In this document: positions 48,001 to 59,636 of the stretch, piece after piece
How the letters are laid out: every line of letters starts with the position of its first letter
Numbering within the stretch: the first letter of the stretch is position 1
Assembly: GCF_003171515.1 (NCBI RefSeq)
Contig: NC_089399.1
Span: forward strand, 558,001-622,000
Direction of reading: 5' to 3'
DNA: 64,000 nucleotides
Source of the DNA: Pyrenophora tritici-repentis
Lineage: Eukaryota; Ascomycota; Dothideomycetes; Pleosporales; Pleosporaceae
Position numbers and translations under genes: made by a program
Notes under the pieces: model-generated
The model's input: only the letters and a program-made list of their open reading frames with translations
What the model was told of the DNA's origin: nothing
Database searches by the model: none

Positions 48001-48138
48001 GGTGTAGCCTTGAACCTTCTGTTGTGACTTTTGCTGCTTCCGGCCATTTGGTGCTGGGGAGCGTGATTTTGATCTGCCTGAGCGACGAGACGACGTCTTC
48101 TCGCCCAGGTAGGTGTTGGGTGACGCTACGCTCGCCAT
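45058..48138 (-). CDS. PMT1: Dolichyl-phosphate-mannose protein O-mannosyltransferase, PMT1 type
   Basis: Four exons, 48138-47861, 47800-47511, 47463-45704 and 45657-45058; 975 residues. An ER membrane enzyme that moves mannose from dolichyl phosphate to Ser/Thr of secretory proteins and supports cell-wall integrity. The essential Asp-Glu of the first luminal loop is at 90-91, inside VVFDEVHFGG (formed by splicing). FMDVHPPLAKLL, QSRLILLDSPL, three MIR repeats in the centre (including GGYLHSHSHMYPTGS) and the C-terminal membrane helices follow. The block KVPYVTMRLLPA and the general sequence fit PMT1 better than PMT2 or PMT4. The last exon adds a Pro/Glu/Lys-rich tail of about 200 residues with a conserved-looking EYRDENGRVL...KVSFKTRYETRTR stretch. 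Introns: GTAAGT, GTAAGG, GTAAGT donors. Divergent from the splicing-factor gene. Confidence 0.93.
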
Positions 48139-48908
48139 GATGGCGGTTACGGAGGATGCGTGGTTCGACCAGCCGGTGGGCGGAGACGGACCAGAAGTTG
48201 GAAGCGTTAGGAAAAACTAAATTGGTAGTTCACAGGCAATCGCACTCGCGGCCTTGCAATGGAGAACAAGAGAGATTAATGAAAGTACGAAGAAGGTGTC
48301 ATGGAGATGAGGGGACAGGTGGGCGCAATTGTAGTCGTGATGGTTTAAGCCAGGGGGGTGTTCCGTACCAATTGACCCTTGTTGCAAGCTGTTCCTTACT
48401 ACGGGGCCTTGCCGAACTGGGAACGAGAAGGCTCAAAATAGGTCGAGGTACGAGGCACGAATGCAGCTCGACTTCACCCAATCCGGACCTGGAGTCTGGG
48501 TTAGGTCTGACGAGGATAGGAAATCGCCTTTGCCATTGATGACCGGGCTGACACACCGACAGCCGTCTGGCATGTGTATTCCGCCGAGTGCTTCAGGACT
48601 GCAAGTGTGGCTGAACTGTGGCAAAGCCGTGGCTAGCCCGGCGCGGAATTACTGAACCCCCCCCCGGTCTAACTTTCTGGAACTTTGCGACGCTCCCGCA
48701 TCACCAACTTACCTAGTTAGTTGCTGCTACCCGAACTCCGCAGTTTCTCTACGCGCCATACGCGCAACTTGCTGGTACGTATCGCGTCACGGAATTTCAC
48801 TTCTCGCGAACGGTACTACTGCGTCGCGTAACTGCCCAGCCTGCTATTGCCTCCACCTCGACTGCAACTCGCAAACAGCTCATCACGACGCAACACATAC
48901 CACCCGCC
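48139..48908. promoter_or_regulatory. Divergent promoter region
   Basis: 770 bases between the starts of PMT1 (-) and SF3A1 (+). A run of ten C at about 48657-48666 is present. No gene seen; must hold both promoters. Confidence 0.6.
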
Positions 48909-50524
48909 ATGGCCAACCCTAACGGAGACGGTGCTGCTTCGGGTATCGTAGAACTTGACGTGAAACCGCCTGCGGATATCGTCATCCCCCCGCTCAATGT
49001 TCGCGAAGCCGTAGCCAAGACGGCCGAGTTCATCGCTCGCCGTGGTGAACAACACCTCGTAGCCATGAAACAGCGAATCGAAGCCGACACTGCGAACAAG
49101 CTCAAGTTCGCCTTTGTTGGTGACGATGATCCGTACAATCCTTACTTTCTGTGGTATCTTCAGCAACTAAGGGAAGGCCATGGACGATCCGCCCACCAGA
49201 ACGCTGGCCGCGTCGTCGACAATAAGCCCAAAGGTCCCCCAGAGCCGCCCAAATTCCGATTCTCCGCGCGTATGCCCAACATTAGTGCTAAGGATCTGGA
49301 AGTGCTTAAGCTTACGGCCATGTATACGGCGCGAGTGGGTGAGAACTGGTTGAAGGAGCTGCGAAACCGCGAGTCCGGAAACTATCAGTTTGAGTTTCTC
49401 CGACCAAACCACAGCTTCTTTCAGTACTTCCGATCGCTCGTTGAACAATACAAGATCCTACTTGAGGAAGAAGCCACTGTCAACGCACGTATGGAGGAGC
49501 TGCAGCACAACATCAAGAACCGATTCCATATTCTAGATCGCGCAAAGGGGCGCGCCGAGTACGTCAAGTACGTAACCGCACAGAAGGAGAAGGAAGAAAA
49601 GAAGGTTGAAGCCGAGAAGCAGGAGTATGCGACCATCGACTGGCACGACTTCAGCGTCATTGCGACTGTGCTCTTTGATGAGGCTGACGATGAAGCGCAA
49701 CTTCCTCCCCCTGCGCAGCTAAACGATTTGCAATCCCAGTCCCTAGAGCAGAAAGCCGCCATTTCGCTGTCGACGAGGCGTCTCGAGGAAGCCATGCCCG
49801 ACGATGTCCCCTACTACAACGCCACTCAACAGCATGTGCCGCCCCCGATGGCGCCCAACTATGCCCCGATGGCGCCGCCCGTTCAGCCGGCGTATGGCAT
49901 GCCATCCTACGCGCCTCCCCCCATGCCCGACTACCGCACGCCCACGCAGATATCGCGCGAGGAAGAACAGGCTCGTCTGGCGCGAGACCGTCAAGCAGAG
50001 AGCGAGCAGCGTGCACGCGCCCAAGCCGCTGCCCGAGGAGCGCCTGGTCGCATTGTTACAGACTATGTTCCCCGAGCTGCCGCAAAGAAGGCAAACAGTT
50101 TAATGGCCGTGTGCCCTAACTGCAAGCAGCAAATACCTTCCAACGAGATGGATGAGCACATCCGCAGTAAGTCCTTCCCCTGTGCCCGTTCAAGAGCAGT
50201 GTATGCTAACTCAGTATCTCAGTCGAATTACTTGATCCGCGCTGGAAGGAACAGCGTGAGAAGTCCGAAGCTCGGTACGCGACCACGATCAACACGGCCG
50301 ACGTTGCGAACAACCTTAAGCGCTTTGCCAGCCAACGTGAGGATATTTACGACGGCGCTACTGGGTTGCCGATATCTGCGGAGGAAGAAGCTCGCAGGAA
50401 GAAGGCAGCATTGTCGTACAGCGGGCAGCCAGATCCTGCCAAGGACGCTGCTCGTATGTCGCAGATGCAGAGCGTTACTATCCAGGAGCAGGTTCGCATG
50501 ATCCGGGAAAAGCACGGTCAGTGA
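48909..50524 (+). CDS. Splicing factor 3a subunit 1 (Prp21/SF3A1)
   Basis: Two exons, 48909-50166 and 50223-50524; 519 residues. Part of the U2 snRNP SF3a complex that helps U2 bind the branch site. Two SURP domains: about residues 30-90 (AVAKTAEFIARRGEQHL, NPYFLWYLQQLRE) and about 120-185 (LEVLKLTAMYTARVGENWL, HSFFQYFRSLVEQYKILL). A coiled, Lys/Glu-rich segment, the IDWHDFSVIATVLF motif that contacts its SF3a partner, a Pro/Met/Tyr-rich linker, and the CPNCKQQIPSNEMDEHIR block follow. Splicing (GTAAGT/TCTCAG, phase 1) continues the latter as IELLDPRWKEQR, as in all orthologues. The protein ends soon after IREKHGQ, without the C-terminal ubiquitin-like domain of the human protein, as is common in fungi. 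Confidence 0.95.
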
Positions 50525-51126
50525 AGCTGACTTAACCAAAAGTAAGTTTTGCTTTTATTTTCAAATTCACGGCGATTGTACAGCGTTGTCTTGTTTGCAA
50601 TATTCTCTGGTTTCTACGTTGAAGTTTTTGTGCTACAAAATAAAGCCGACAAAAGATGAGCTTTTGCGAGCTCAAAAGGTTCTACAAAGACGTGAACACT
50701 TAACACAGTATCAGCTGACCGGTTAGCATCGGGAGGCGGCGCGCGTCTGGACCTGTTTTATTTGCATTGGGAGGCGTTTTGGGGGCTTTTCAGACGTGTA
50801 TACCCACTGCTGGTACCACAGAAGCTGGGGAGAAGGATGAGGTCATACGGCGACCATGACGGAAACCTTTCTGTACAACAATTCAGAGTCAAATCATAAT
50901 TGGCTCGAGAAGCATGAAACCATGCCTATGTAAATGCACTATTTGAATTTGCCATACATTTCACATTACGTTCTGTACCCAGGTGTGGGGTAGGCCAGCC
51001 CCGGCGATCTCTATGACAGCTCGGACTTTTGGAGCTTGCCTCCGACGAGTCCAAACGCCTATGACCTAACCAGCCGCTTTTATTTGCAGGCGCAACATTC
51101 ACACACTGCACTCGACACTGCACAAT
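50525..51126. other. Intergenic region, 0.6 kb
   Basis: 3' flank of SF3A1 and promoter of the LYR protein gene. No other element recognised. Confidence 0.55.
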
Positions 51127-51805
51127 ATGTCATTAGCACAAGCAACAAAAGGCGACATGCCCTATCAAGTCAGGTCGCTTGTACGTATTACTTTTCATCA
51201 ACTAAACATATTGCCGGGTCGGATGCACCGCACACGACCTGGATAAGCCGCCACCCTATTGCGATCGGATGTTCGCATGTAGTGCGCAAGGCCATGAAAT
51301 GTTGGCCTGCTTCAAGGAATTCATAGGTTGACCATTCTTCCAGTACCGCTCCCTTCTGCGCCAGAGTAACCAGTTCGCCGCTTACAATTTTCGCGAATAC
51401 GCCAAACGGAGAACGCGCGACGCTTTCCGGGACAGCAAGAGCATAAACGACGAGAGGCAGGTACAGGAGATGGTACAAAAAGGGCTGAGCGAGCTGCAGA
51501 TGTTGAAGGTATGTGAATTCCGGGGGGTACGTTGGAGCCGGGCATGGCTGAGTGAGGGTCGATGGAAGTGCCGGGAAAGGACCAGAAGAAAAGAAAATGA
51601 GATCGGTCTGGTTTGCAGAGAGGAGAGGATAGCAAAGCGAGTCGCTGAGAACGTTGGAACAAGTAACTAACGCGGCTCACAGAGGCAAACCGTCATAAGT
51701 CAGTTCTACCAAATCGACCGATTAGTCGTCGAAGGTGGGAAGGGAGGCAAGCAGAAGGGCGACCACAACGACATTGTCAGAGTAAAGGATCAGGGCTGGG
51801 ATTGA
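51127..51805 (+). CDS. ISD11: Isd11 (LYRM4-type LYR protein), mitochondrial Fe-S cluster assembly
   Basis: Three short exons, 51127-51180, 51344-51508 and 51683-51805, encode 113 residues. Each exon is too short to stand out alone. Isd11 binds the cysteine desulfurase Nfs1 together with acyl carrier protein in the mitochondrial matrix and is needed for Fe-S cluster synthesis. The LYR motif is residues 18-20 and is created by splicing: exon 1 ends with the Leu codon and exon 2 starts Tyr-Arg, giving [13 protein letters not shown]. The family signature [18 protein letters not shown] follows; [22 protein letters not shown] spans the second junction. Introns: GTACGT/TTCCAG (163 nt) and GTATGT/TCACAG (174 nt) with an AACTAAC branch. 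All in phase 0. The minus-strand ORFs over the same bases are antisense shadows. Confidence 0.9.
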
Positions 51806-52469
51806 GAATAGCACAACAGCTGATGTGGCAACTATGGGACCAGAAATTTTCCAAGATTTGGCTTTCCCAGCAAAAGGACGGACGTTGCGTATCTGTAGCA
51901 GAAAAACAGTCGAACCTCCTTAGACGATGAGACGATATAGAGTGCGACTCTAGTGTACTATATTGGGCCTGCCATTCAGCTCTACGACATGGAGTGACAA
52001 GATTAGCTGTATATCTCCAACTCGGATTGTGTATATCAGCACTTTACACAATTAGCATCCCTGCCTTTTCCTAGTCTTTACAAGTGACCGCAGTCCTTGA
52101 TGCCAGGATATGAATGCTTGTGCCCTGGATCTTCGACGCTCATATGAACTCGAATCATGCCCTAGCTGTCCTACTTAACATCTATGAAGCTTGATTAATA
52201 CGCAACAAAATCAATCCCAAGAAATTGACCATGTAAGCATCTACAGCCACACAGATTCCCTCACAAGCTTGGCAGTACTAGGCATGTTCTGCAACCAAGG
52301 TTCTAGCGCACGACCAGAGCCCCGCCCAATCCGGTATGGTCGTGCACGGTTGCGCCTTCCCAAACGCGGCCGACGCGCTCTGCCTTCACGCATCGCGACT
52401 TCCCGCCGCATTGCATTCACATCAATACTCGCTTTCACCGCCTGCTCCTCGAGGCAGCCACACAGCACC
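51806..52469. other. Intergenic region, 0.66 kb
   Basis: Between tandem plus-strand genes. No coding sequence or RNA gene recognised. Confidence 0.5.
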
Positions 52470-54465
52470 ATGGCTCCGGTACGTCATCTCGCTTCCTGTT
52501 TGTCATGCATCGTAGATGAGCGTTTGCGACACCCATTTGCATTCCCACGCGCATTAGGGCTATTGTTATTGCGCGTATCGCATTATCGATACGCCATTGT
52601 ATATTCTGGGCCGGTCCTTCTGTTCGCCAGCATCTCGGAGGAACCATACCGTTTGGCCTTTTGTTTGAATTGATGGAAGACGATGCATGGAGACCTGGGT
52701 GTGAGCGTACAAGGCGAAAAGGGCTCAATGCGGTAGTCGCACCCTCACATGCAAAGCCTCAGCCTTATCCTTGTTCATGTTCTTGATCGCGCATCTCAAT
52801 CGACTGCCACCTTTATCGCGAATTATACTAGACATCTCCAAGCTAACATCATGTGACTAGTTCCGGAACAGGGATCGTTCCAACAGATCAGGGCGCGGTC
52901 AAATAGAGCACAATGTGCTAGAAGGACTCCCCATTACTCAATATCGGGAGGCTGAAATCACTATTGAACCACATTCCGTAGATGCCAAACCATTGGATAA
53001 GGATGCCTGGCCCGAACTACCCATGCCCCGGGACTCCCACATGTTACCTGAACATTCTCAACAAATACTACGAGCAGCACGATCCGGGAGGGTATATAAG
53101 CCACCAGCACCTCCGGAAGATGACAACGAAATGAAAGATGAAGAGGAGGAGAGTAAAGAGATACGAACTGGTTTCACGATCAAGAAGTATGTCAAAGTAC
53201 CACGGCATCTAGAAGTGTCAGAGCCAGAATATCTTGCCAAGAGAAGGAAGGGACTACCATCGCCCTATGTTCAGCCCACCCAGGTAGTGGCCCAACCTGT
53301 TCTACGGGAAACGAAAGTGAAAAAGTTGGATGCAGAAGGCAATGTATCAGTCTACAAGGTCCTCGTCCCAGAAGGTCAGGTGGTAGAGGGTGAAGTTCAA
53401 CCCACGGACGCTGCCCTTGAGGTTGCACCAGCTACTGCCGTACCAGGAACGATTGTCGAGGGCGTTGGTGTAGTGAATGCAGAGGGCGTTATCGTTGCCA
53501 ATGATATCATGCAGCAAACTCCGCCTAGACGGCGCCCACCACCACCTAAGAAGAAGAACAAGCGCGGAGGTCCAGGCAGAGGTAGAAAGAGGGTCATATT
53601 TGCCGAAGGAGCTACAGAGCAGGGAACGCCTGTATCCAATGCCAGTGGCGATATGCTTGGAGTACCAAATGTCAAACGAGAAGATGGTTCCGTAGCACCA
53701 TCAGATGGTGGAGATACGCCAATGGGAGATGCTGGCGGCGAGGAAGAAGAGGGTTCCGGCGAAGAGGGCTCAGAAGATGAAGATCAAGATATGGAGCGCA
53801 CCTCCACCCCCGCGACGCCTCTGATTTCTTCGGTAGCACCAACCAGTGCACCAACTATGGAAACTACCACTCTACCGGAGACAACTCCAGCAGAAGTTAT
53901 CAAGGCGCCAACCCAAGCACCAGCGACTACCAGCGCGCCCTCGCAAGATAAACCAGAGACCGCGAGGGCCGAAAAAACTGTGGTCGTGACTGGTTCATCT
54001 CAGACGATGCAGCAAACTGAAGAGCGTGATCCTTCTAGCTCACCTGATCTACCGCTATCTTCGACATCACATAGCCCCCAGAATTCGCTCAATCAGATTC
54101 CCACTCCTGTCGCTACCACAGACGCCGTCGTTCCCGAAGAAGCCCTGAGTGAACTACCAGCGCCGACAGTAGCTCCCACTGTAGAAAAGGAGGCTGTACC
54201 GGAACCAGTCGTCGCACCCCAGCCTAAACCTAAGACTGAGCCCGAGTCTGCACCTGAAGCTGCACCAGCACCAGCACCTGAACCCGCACCCGAGCCTGAA
54301 CCTGCCCCTGTACAAGAGCCTGCACCTCAGCCTGCACCAGAGTCCATACCTGAACCCGTCGATTCAGAAATGGTCATGCACTCAGCCCCAACTTCAGAAC
54401 CAGACCTCATGGGAAGTCTCGAGCGGCAGCTTGAAAAAGACAACGAGGACATGACAGAGTCATAG
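52470..54465 (+). CDS. AT-hook-like, acidic nuclear protein of unknown function
   Basis: Exon 2 (52861-54465, 535 codons) is certain. A three-codon first exon, MAP at 52470-52478 followed by GTACGT and a 382-nt intron ending GTGACTAG, gives an in-phase start (MAP/FRNRDRSNRSGRGQ) and 537 residues. Without it the first in-frame start would be an internal codon. Not recognised beyond a likely fungal family: conserved-looking blocks are WPELPMPRDSHML, QQILRAARSGRVYKPPAPPEDD and VPRHLEVSEPEYLAKRRKGLPS. A basic segment near residue 220 (KKKNKRGGPGRGRKR) resembles an AT hook plus nuclear signal. An acidic stretch (GGEEEEGSGEEGSEDEDQD) and a long disordered tail with repeated Pro-Ala/Pro-Glu units follow. 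A chromatin or transcription role is suggested by composition only. Confidence 0.75.
54240..54360 (+). repeat. Low-complexity Pro/Ala/Glu coding repeat
   Basis: Imperfect repeats of a six-base CCTGAA/CCTGCA/CCAGCA type encode alternating PAPEPAPE units in the tail of the AT-hook-like protein. Confidence 0.85.
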
Positions 54466-56035
54466 TATGACCAACGTCAACGTGCTGCTGTCTTGCTGTT
54501 GTAGTCTTGTTCCTAACAAAGAAAGGCAGCTTTTGTCAGAAGATTGTGTGCATCGCAAGGATTCGCATCGTTGTCTTTGTTACATCTTTATCAACAGGAA
54601 CAAGAAGTACCGACGTGTTAGTGGCGGGTCGTTCCGTTTTGGGATACTGGAATTTTTCGACACTGGAAAGTTGGAAATAGATAAACGGGGTGTTTGGGAT
54701 GTTTCTTTTGGATAGGGGGAGTGTTATATTATTACTATTGGACTTGCTTGACACTGAGATAGCGAGGCAGCCGACGTCTATGCAGTTTGTTCTTGTGGTC
54801 AATACATAGTTATCTTGGTAATTACTTTCGCTGTTCTGCTTTGTGTTTTGTGTCACTTTAGTGTTGTATTCTGAATCCAGGCTCTTATGATCGACGTGCT
54901 TACATATCTCAACTTCTAAACCAAAGGTAGCAAGCATCTACGTTACATTGCTCACGGACATTTGACGCGCATGGCAAGTGTGAACCTCTATGCTTCCAGT
55001 GTTAGCCTGGAGTGGTGCTCCACGCTTAGCGCTTCCAACACCAGACCCTTCCAACCCCGCTTTCACAGCGTCGCTTATCTGCGACAGTAGTAGTGATATC
55101 CTTCCTAGAACGAACGATATGCTACACTAGAGTAACGGGTAACCTTTGGCATCCGTCCAATTAAGCCCCAAGATCGTCGGGCTATCGAGGCTTATCCGCC
55201 TTAACCACCTTTCTATCCCTTGGCGTAATCTACCTTAACGTCAGACTCGAACATAGTCATACTCAAATCGCATCATGTCGGGACGCTGTCACTACGAACA
55301 ATGGCGCTGGAGGCGTACTCGCCAATCCGGCTACGAGAAGGTCCAAAAAGCCTCACAGCAGCCTCAGGCGGATGTATCCGTCTCCTGACAAATTGGCATT
55401 CTAGCAGTTTGTTGCCGAAATTCTCAGCCCTTGGCGACCGGAGTATTTGAGAGCCGTGCCAGGTGGAAATGGCATTCGCTTGATCCGTTGTATCCCGCAA
55501 TAGAAAATGAGGGGGGTGTTCGTTTGCCCGGCTTTCACGCGACTTGATACTACAGCACGCAAAAAAACCTAACCGGAAATTAACGTGTCCAAGCAAAGCA
55601 CCAATGACACCAAGCTTGCTGACCTTTCTCGCAACTTCCAGGGACCAGAAATCACCCGGAAGAATATGAGGTATTTGCGTTGTCATTAGCGCCATCTCAG
55701 AATTTGATAACCCCTCCCCACGAGACTGAGGAAACAAGGCCAAAACATACCAGGGGCAAATACCCATTTCTCGCGTACTGAAACCCCCGAGACTGGAATT
55801 CAGCTGTCTTACAACTCCTCTCAGTCGTAGACCCAATCAGAGCAGGTCGCCCGAGTGGGCCAGAAGCAAACTGTCTGAGACACTATTTGAGTGACCGTCA
55901 ACGGGCCCGAGATTGCAAGAAGTCTACCAGAGAATCCCGTATGTATTTGTTCTCTGCCACTTGCAAAGTCAACTACGATTCACTCGCTGCTTGTGGGCGT
56001 CTTTATTCTCTTTTCCGACGAATAATAAGTGCACA
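54466..56035. other. Intergenic region, 1.6 kb
   Basis: 3' flank of the AT-hook-like gene and promoter of the membrane protein gene. A 187-codon minus-strand ORF (55273-55836) has no recognisable features. The 55040-55250 stretch (TAAGCC/GGCTTA-type motifs) may be a repeat fragment. Confidence 0.45.
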
Positions 56036-57218
56036 ATGGAGAACAGGTTTCCTTCAATATCGTCCAACGGCATGCCTCAGAGTCAGGATGGAGAGTCCTC
56101 TCGACCGCTCTTGTCAAAACATACTGTCGCTATACTACTGCATGCCGTGCGCATACTCCTAGCTTTGATAATTCTCTGTCTAGACGGCTACGCCATCCAC
56201 TTCTCCGGCGATCTCGCAATGGTCTATTCGCTCATTCTAGTATGTACCTCCTCATCTACCCACTCATACCATCTGCCCATCAATCCACATACAACATCAT
56301 TTTCCGCTGCTAATTCAAATTTTCTCAGGCCATCTCCACTATCTTCGTCTGCGCATATTCCATCGCATGCATGCGTTTTTTCCGAAATTGCTACAGCTTT
56401 AACATCCAAATCGGACTACAGTGGTCCTTTATGTTCTTCTGGCTTGTAAACCTGGGGTTTGTGGCCACGAGAGCGCATCAATGGCAGAGATCCAAATGCA
56501 GCGAATTGACTGTGCTGGAATACTCGATGCATTGTCCTGGTGTCGGAGCAGGAGGAAGGGGTTTTCATGTGCTGCAAAACGGGGGTACCACGGCTGTGAA
56601 GACGTACACTGGTGCTTTGATCGCAGGAGCAATCTTGGCTACTTTTCAAGTGTGAGTAATCTTTCCTAAAAGTTAGTATATGGCTTTGTTTGCATTACTG
56701 ATGTTATCTTGTTTAGCATACTCTGGGCCATAATGACCGCCCTCTTCGTACGCAGCACAAGAAAACTCACTGAAATACGTCCCTTACCGCGCTCCCCAAC
56801 AACACAGATGCAACCATCCACCACACACGCCGGACCCCTATCACAGCATCCACCCCCTCCCCAACCGCGTCGTATGGAAGCCTGGGAATTGCCTACCACA
56901 GAGGCCCCACGATTAGTACCACAGCCCATACTCCCGGATAGTGACGAAGAAGACGACCTATCCACTGGCCCGGCTTTATATACCGCTGCAAAAGACGGTG
57001 ATGCGGGTGCGAATCACACTAGTTCCGTAGTTGCAGAGTACGTGGCTCAGCAAGCTGTGGAGCCAGGGTTTGATCCGTATGTTGGACATTTGCCGACGAG
57101 ACAGACGCCGTTGAGGTATTGGTATCCGCCGCCATGTGAGGACGATGAGAAATGGGCGTGGGATGGACGGGGGAATTTGCGCATAGTTAATATTACGAAG
57201 GGGGATGTTGGGCTGTGA
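56036..57218 (+). CDS. Four-TM membrane protein (MARVEL-like)
   Basis: Exons 56036-56239, 56329-56651 and 56717-57218 give 342 residues. Hydrophobic helices lie at about 30-56 (VAILLHAVRILLALIILCL), 62-85, 95-118 (QWSFMFFWLVNLGFVA) and 155-185 (GALIAGAILATFQVILWAIMTALFV, formed across intron 2). The spacing of four helices with a loop rich in Cys/Gly between helices 3 and 4 resembles fungal MARVEL-type proteins, but no diagnostic motif is certain. The cytoplasmic tail is long, Pro-rich and acidic (DSDEEDD) and ends with a Tyr/Pro/Trp-rich block (LRYWYPPPCEDDEKWAW). Donors GTATGT and GTGAGT and acceptors TCTCAG and TTTAG agree in phase. Function unknown; probable plasma- or endomembrane protein. 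Confidence 0.75.
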
Positions 57219-57433
57219 TGAGTTGAGGACGTGGACGATGAAAGTGGCATGGAGGAGTAATTGTGGAAAGATATTCACGACTTTATGATTTCAGGAACGC
57301 ATTGCACAAAAGCTACGTAGTTTCTTTTATTCTCTACATTCATTTATTACGGTTCTTTATCCGTAACTGTAAAATACATCATTTCATACATACCTCAAAT
57401 CCAACAAGCAGTAACCATCACATCACCTAATCC

Positions 57434-58837
57434 CTACCCTTCTTTCGCCAAATACGTCAACGCAGCGACCACATACCCCTCCATCCCCACTGTCAACGTA
57501 GGCTGCACCACGGGCGCAAAAAACGGACTATGATTCCCAGGCACATCCTCACTCAACCTGCCCTCCCTCTCTGCCCTATCCCAAACGCCCTGCTCTGTCC
57601 CCCCATACAAAAAGAAACAACTCGGTTTCCCAATCGCCGTCGCCAAAATTCCAAAATCTTCACTTCCCTGCAATCTCGCAATATCATTCTGATACCCCTG
57701 CTTCCCAGGGGTGAAATGCTGGGAAAACGTTTCCTCCAACCGCGCCGTGACAGCCGCATCGTTGAATAAGAGGGGAAACTGCGTTGTAGGTGTTAGAGTA
57801 GGTACATTAGGGTTGTTTGAGGCGTCGGCTTCGGAGGCGATGATGCGCTTGACGCTGGCGAGGACGCGCTCGCGGGTTGAAGGGAGAGCGGCGCGGACAT
57901 CGATTTTTAGGTTGGCTTCGCTCGGGATGATGTTTTCGGCGTCACCGGCATGGAAGGCAGAGACGGTTACGACGGCGAAGTCGAGGGGATCGACTTCGCG
58001 GGAAACGATGGATTGGAGACGCATTATTGTTGAGGCGGCTTGCAGGATGGGGTCGATGCCGCGGTGCGGTGTAGAGGCGTGGGCTTGTCGGCCTAGGATA
58101 CGGAGTCTGTTGAAGGGTTTATTTGGTCAGGACATGTGAGAGTGCACGTGGGTGGGAGTAAAAATGGGGTTTTACGCACTGGAATCGATCTGCCGAACTG
58201 GCGATCAACCCATATTTTGTGCCTATTACTCCAGCTCGTTCCGGCATCACATGCGCTCCAATAACGACATCTGGTTCCTTAACCAACTTGTATAAGCCGT
58301 CGTCTACCATGTTTTGCGCACCACCTGCTCTTTCTTCCGCGGGCTGGAATACCAAGATTAGCTCGCCGCTCCATTGGTCCTTGCACTTTACTAGACACTC
58401 GGCTGCTGCAAGTAATGCTGTAATGTGCATGTCGTGTCCACAAGCATGCATGACGGGCTTCTCAATGCCGTCCAAATCTTTCATGCGCACTGTGCTGGCA
58501 TATACTAAACCGGTCTGTTCTTCTACGGGTAGAGCATCAATGTCTGCGCGTAGAAGCACCGTTTTCCCGGGTCCGTTGGAGAAGCTGGCTGCGACGCCAT
58601 GGCCGCCAATGGAGGGATGAATGGTATAGACTTTGAACGTTTCGAGATGCTTGACAATAGCTTCTGCCGTGTTCTTTTCCTGGAATGATAGTTCGGGATG
58701 CGTGTGGAACCACTTGTCTTGATATCATGTTAGTCTGTAGTTTACTTTACATTTAAAATAGCGTCATCCTCACAAAGCTCTTCATATGAAGTAAGATCCG
58801 GTTGATGTCCTTTGACGATTTCAGTGATGGAAGGCAT
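57434..58837 (-). CDS. M20 family amidohydrolase (M20D, amino-acid amide hydrolase type)
   Basis: Three exons, 58837-58774, 58717-58180 and 58106-57434; 424 residues, normal for the family. Metal-dependent hydrolase of N-acyl or amide-linked amino acids (hippurate, indole-acetyl-amino acid and similar substrates). Motifs: WFHTHPELSFQE near the N-terminus, RADIDALPVEE, ACGHDMH (metal-binding His116 and nearby His), FQPAEE (Glu149/150, catalytic base), GAHVMPE, the dimerisation segment GRQAHASTPHRGIDPI, and the final NHSPFFAP with the last metal-binding His. The first exon is 64 bases and its Thr/Tyr codon is split; the alternative unspliced reading closes quickly. No signal peptide, so probably cytosolic. 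It converges on the membrane protein gene with 215 bases between stops. Confidence 0.9.
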
Positions 58838-59636
58838 GATGTTTTGCTTGTTCGCGTTTCCAGAAGGCGAACACGTTGCAGTTGGATGAGCTGTTTACGC
58901 AATTTTGGAAAGCTGTAGTTCCCAGGCCGATACTTATAGCCATACAACTGGTAGATAGCTCGGCAATCGAAATGCCTATGTCGCGTTAGTAGATGGGTCC
59001 AAAGCGGGAATGAGGGGTTCGTTTACCATTCCCGACGGGGAAAGTCGAAAATGACGTATGGGGTTCTATGTGCCCAGGTGGGGTAGTGGACCTTATCACA
59101 ACCCTACAACCTCTAGTCGAAACCCGTTAAAACATGACAGTGGTAGTTTGCGCACTCCATCGTTTGTAGATTGCAGCTAGACGATATGGTAATCAGTGTT
59201 CAGACCGCCTACGAAGATGACGATAGAAAGTGAGTAGGCTTGCGAAGGCGAAATCAAAGCGTCGTTGTGATTATTTGGATTCGTTCAAAAATACTAGTCT
59301 TGGTTGCTACAATTATGAACCTCTTTACAATATGGTCTACAATTGGTAAGAAGCAGGTTCTACCTCAAGTTACCTGATTAGTACGTCTAGAGCCAAGCTG
59401 TTGGTGAAGGGGTTTTGACACACCCTCTATGCAGTCTTCGTTATGCGCAGCCGATCTATGTTTTTCCGTCAATATCACGGTGTAAAATGCCATAATTTAC
59501 TAACACAAAGGCTGCTACATGGGTTTACAAAAATGGAAAATGTGAACACGTCAAGCAGAGCACTCAGTCGAGCGTCGTAGGCAACGTCGCCCTCATTCAA
59601 AGAACACTCCACAAAACACATGCACTCTGGTAGAGT
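58838..59636. other. Intergenic region, 0.8 kb
   Basis: Promoter of the M20 hydrolase gene and 3' flank of the small secreted-protein locus. No coding sequence recognised. Confidence 0.5.

Noticed and set aside
51188..51680. Minus-strand ORFs including one with a signal-peptide-like start
   Set aside because: They are antisense to the Isd11 exons, which have clear family motifs and splice sites.
55273..55836. 187-codon minus-strand ORF
   Set aside because: No recognisable motif, no supporting splice sites, and probably fortuitous in intergenic DNA.
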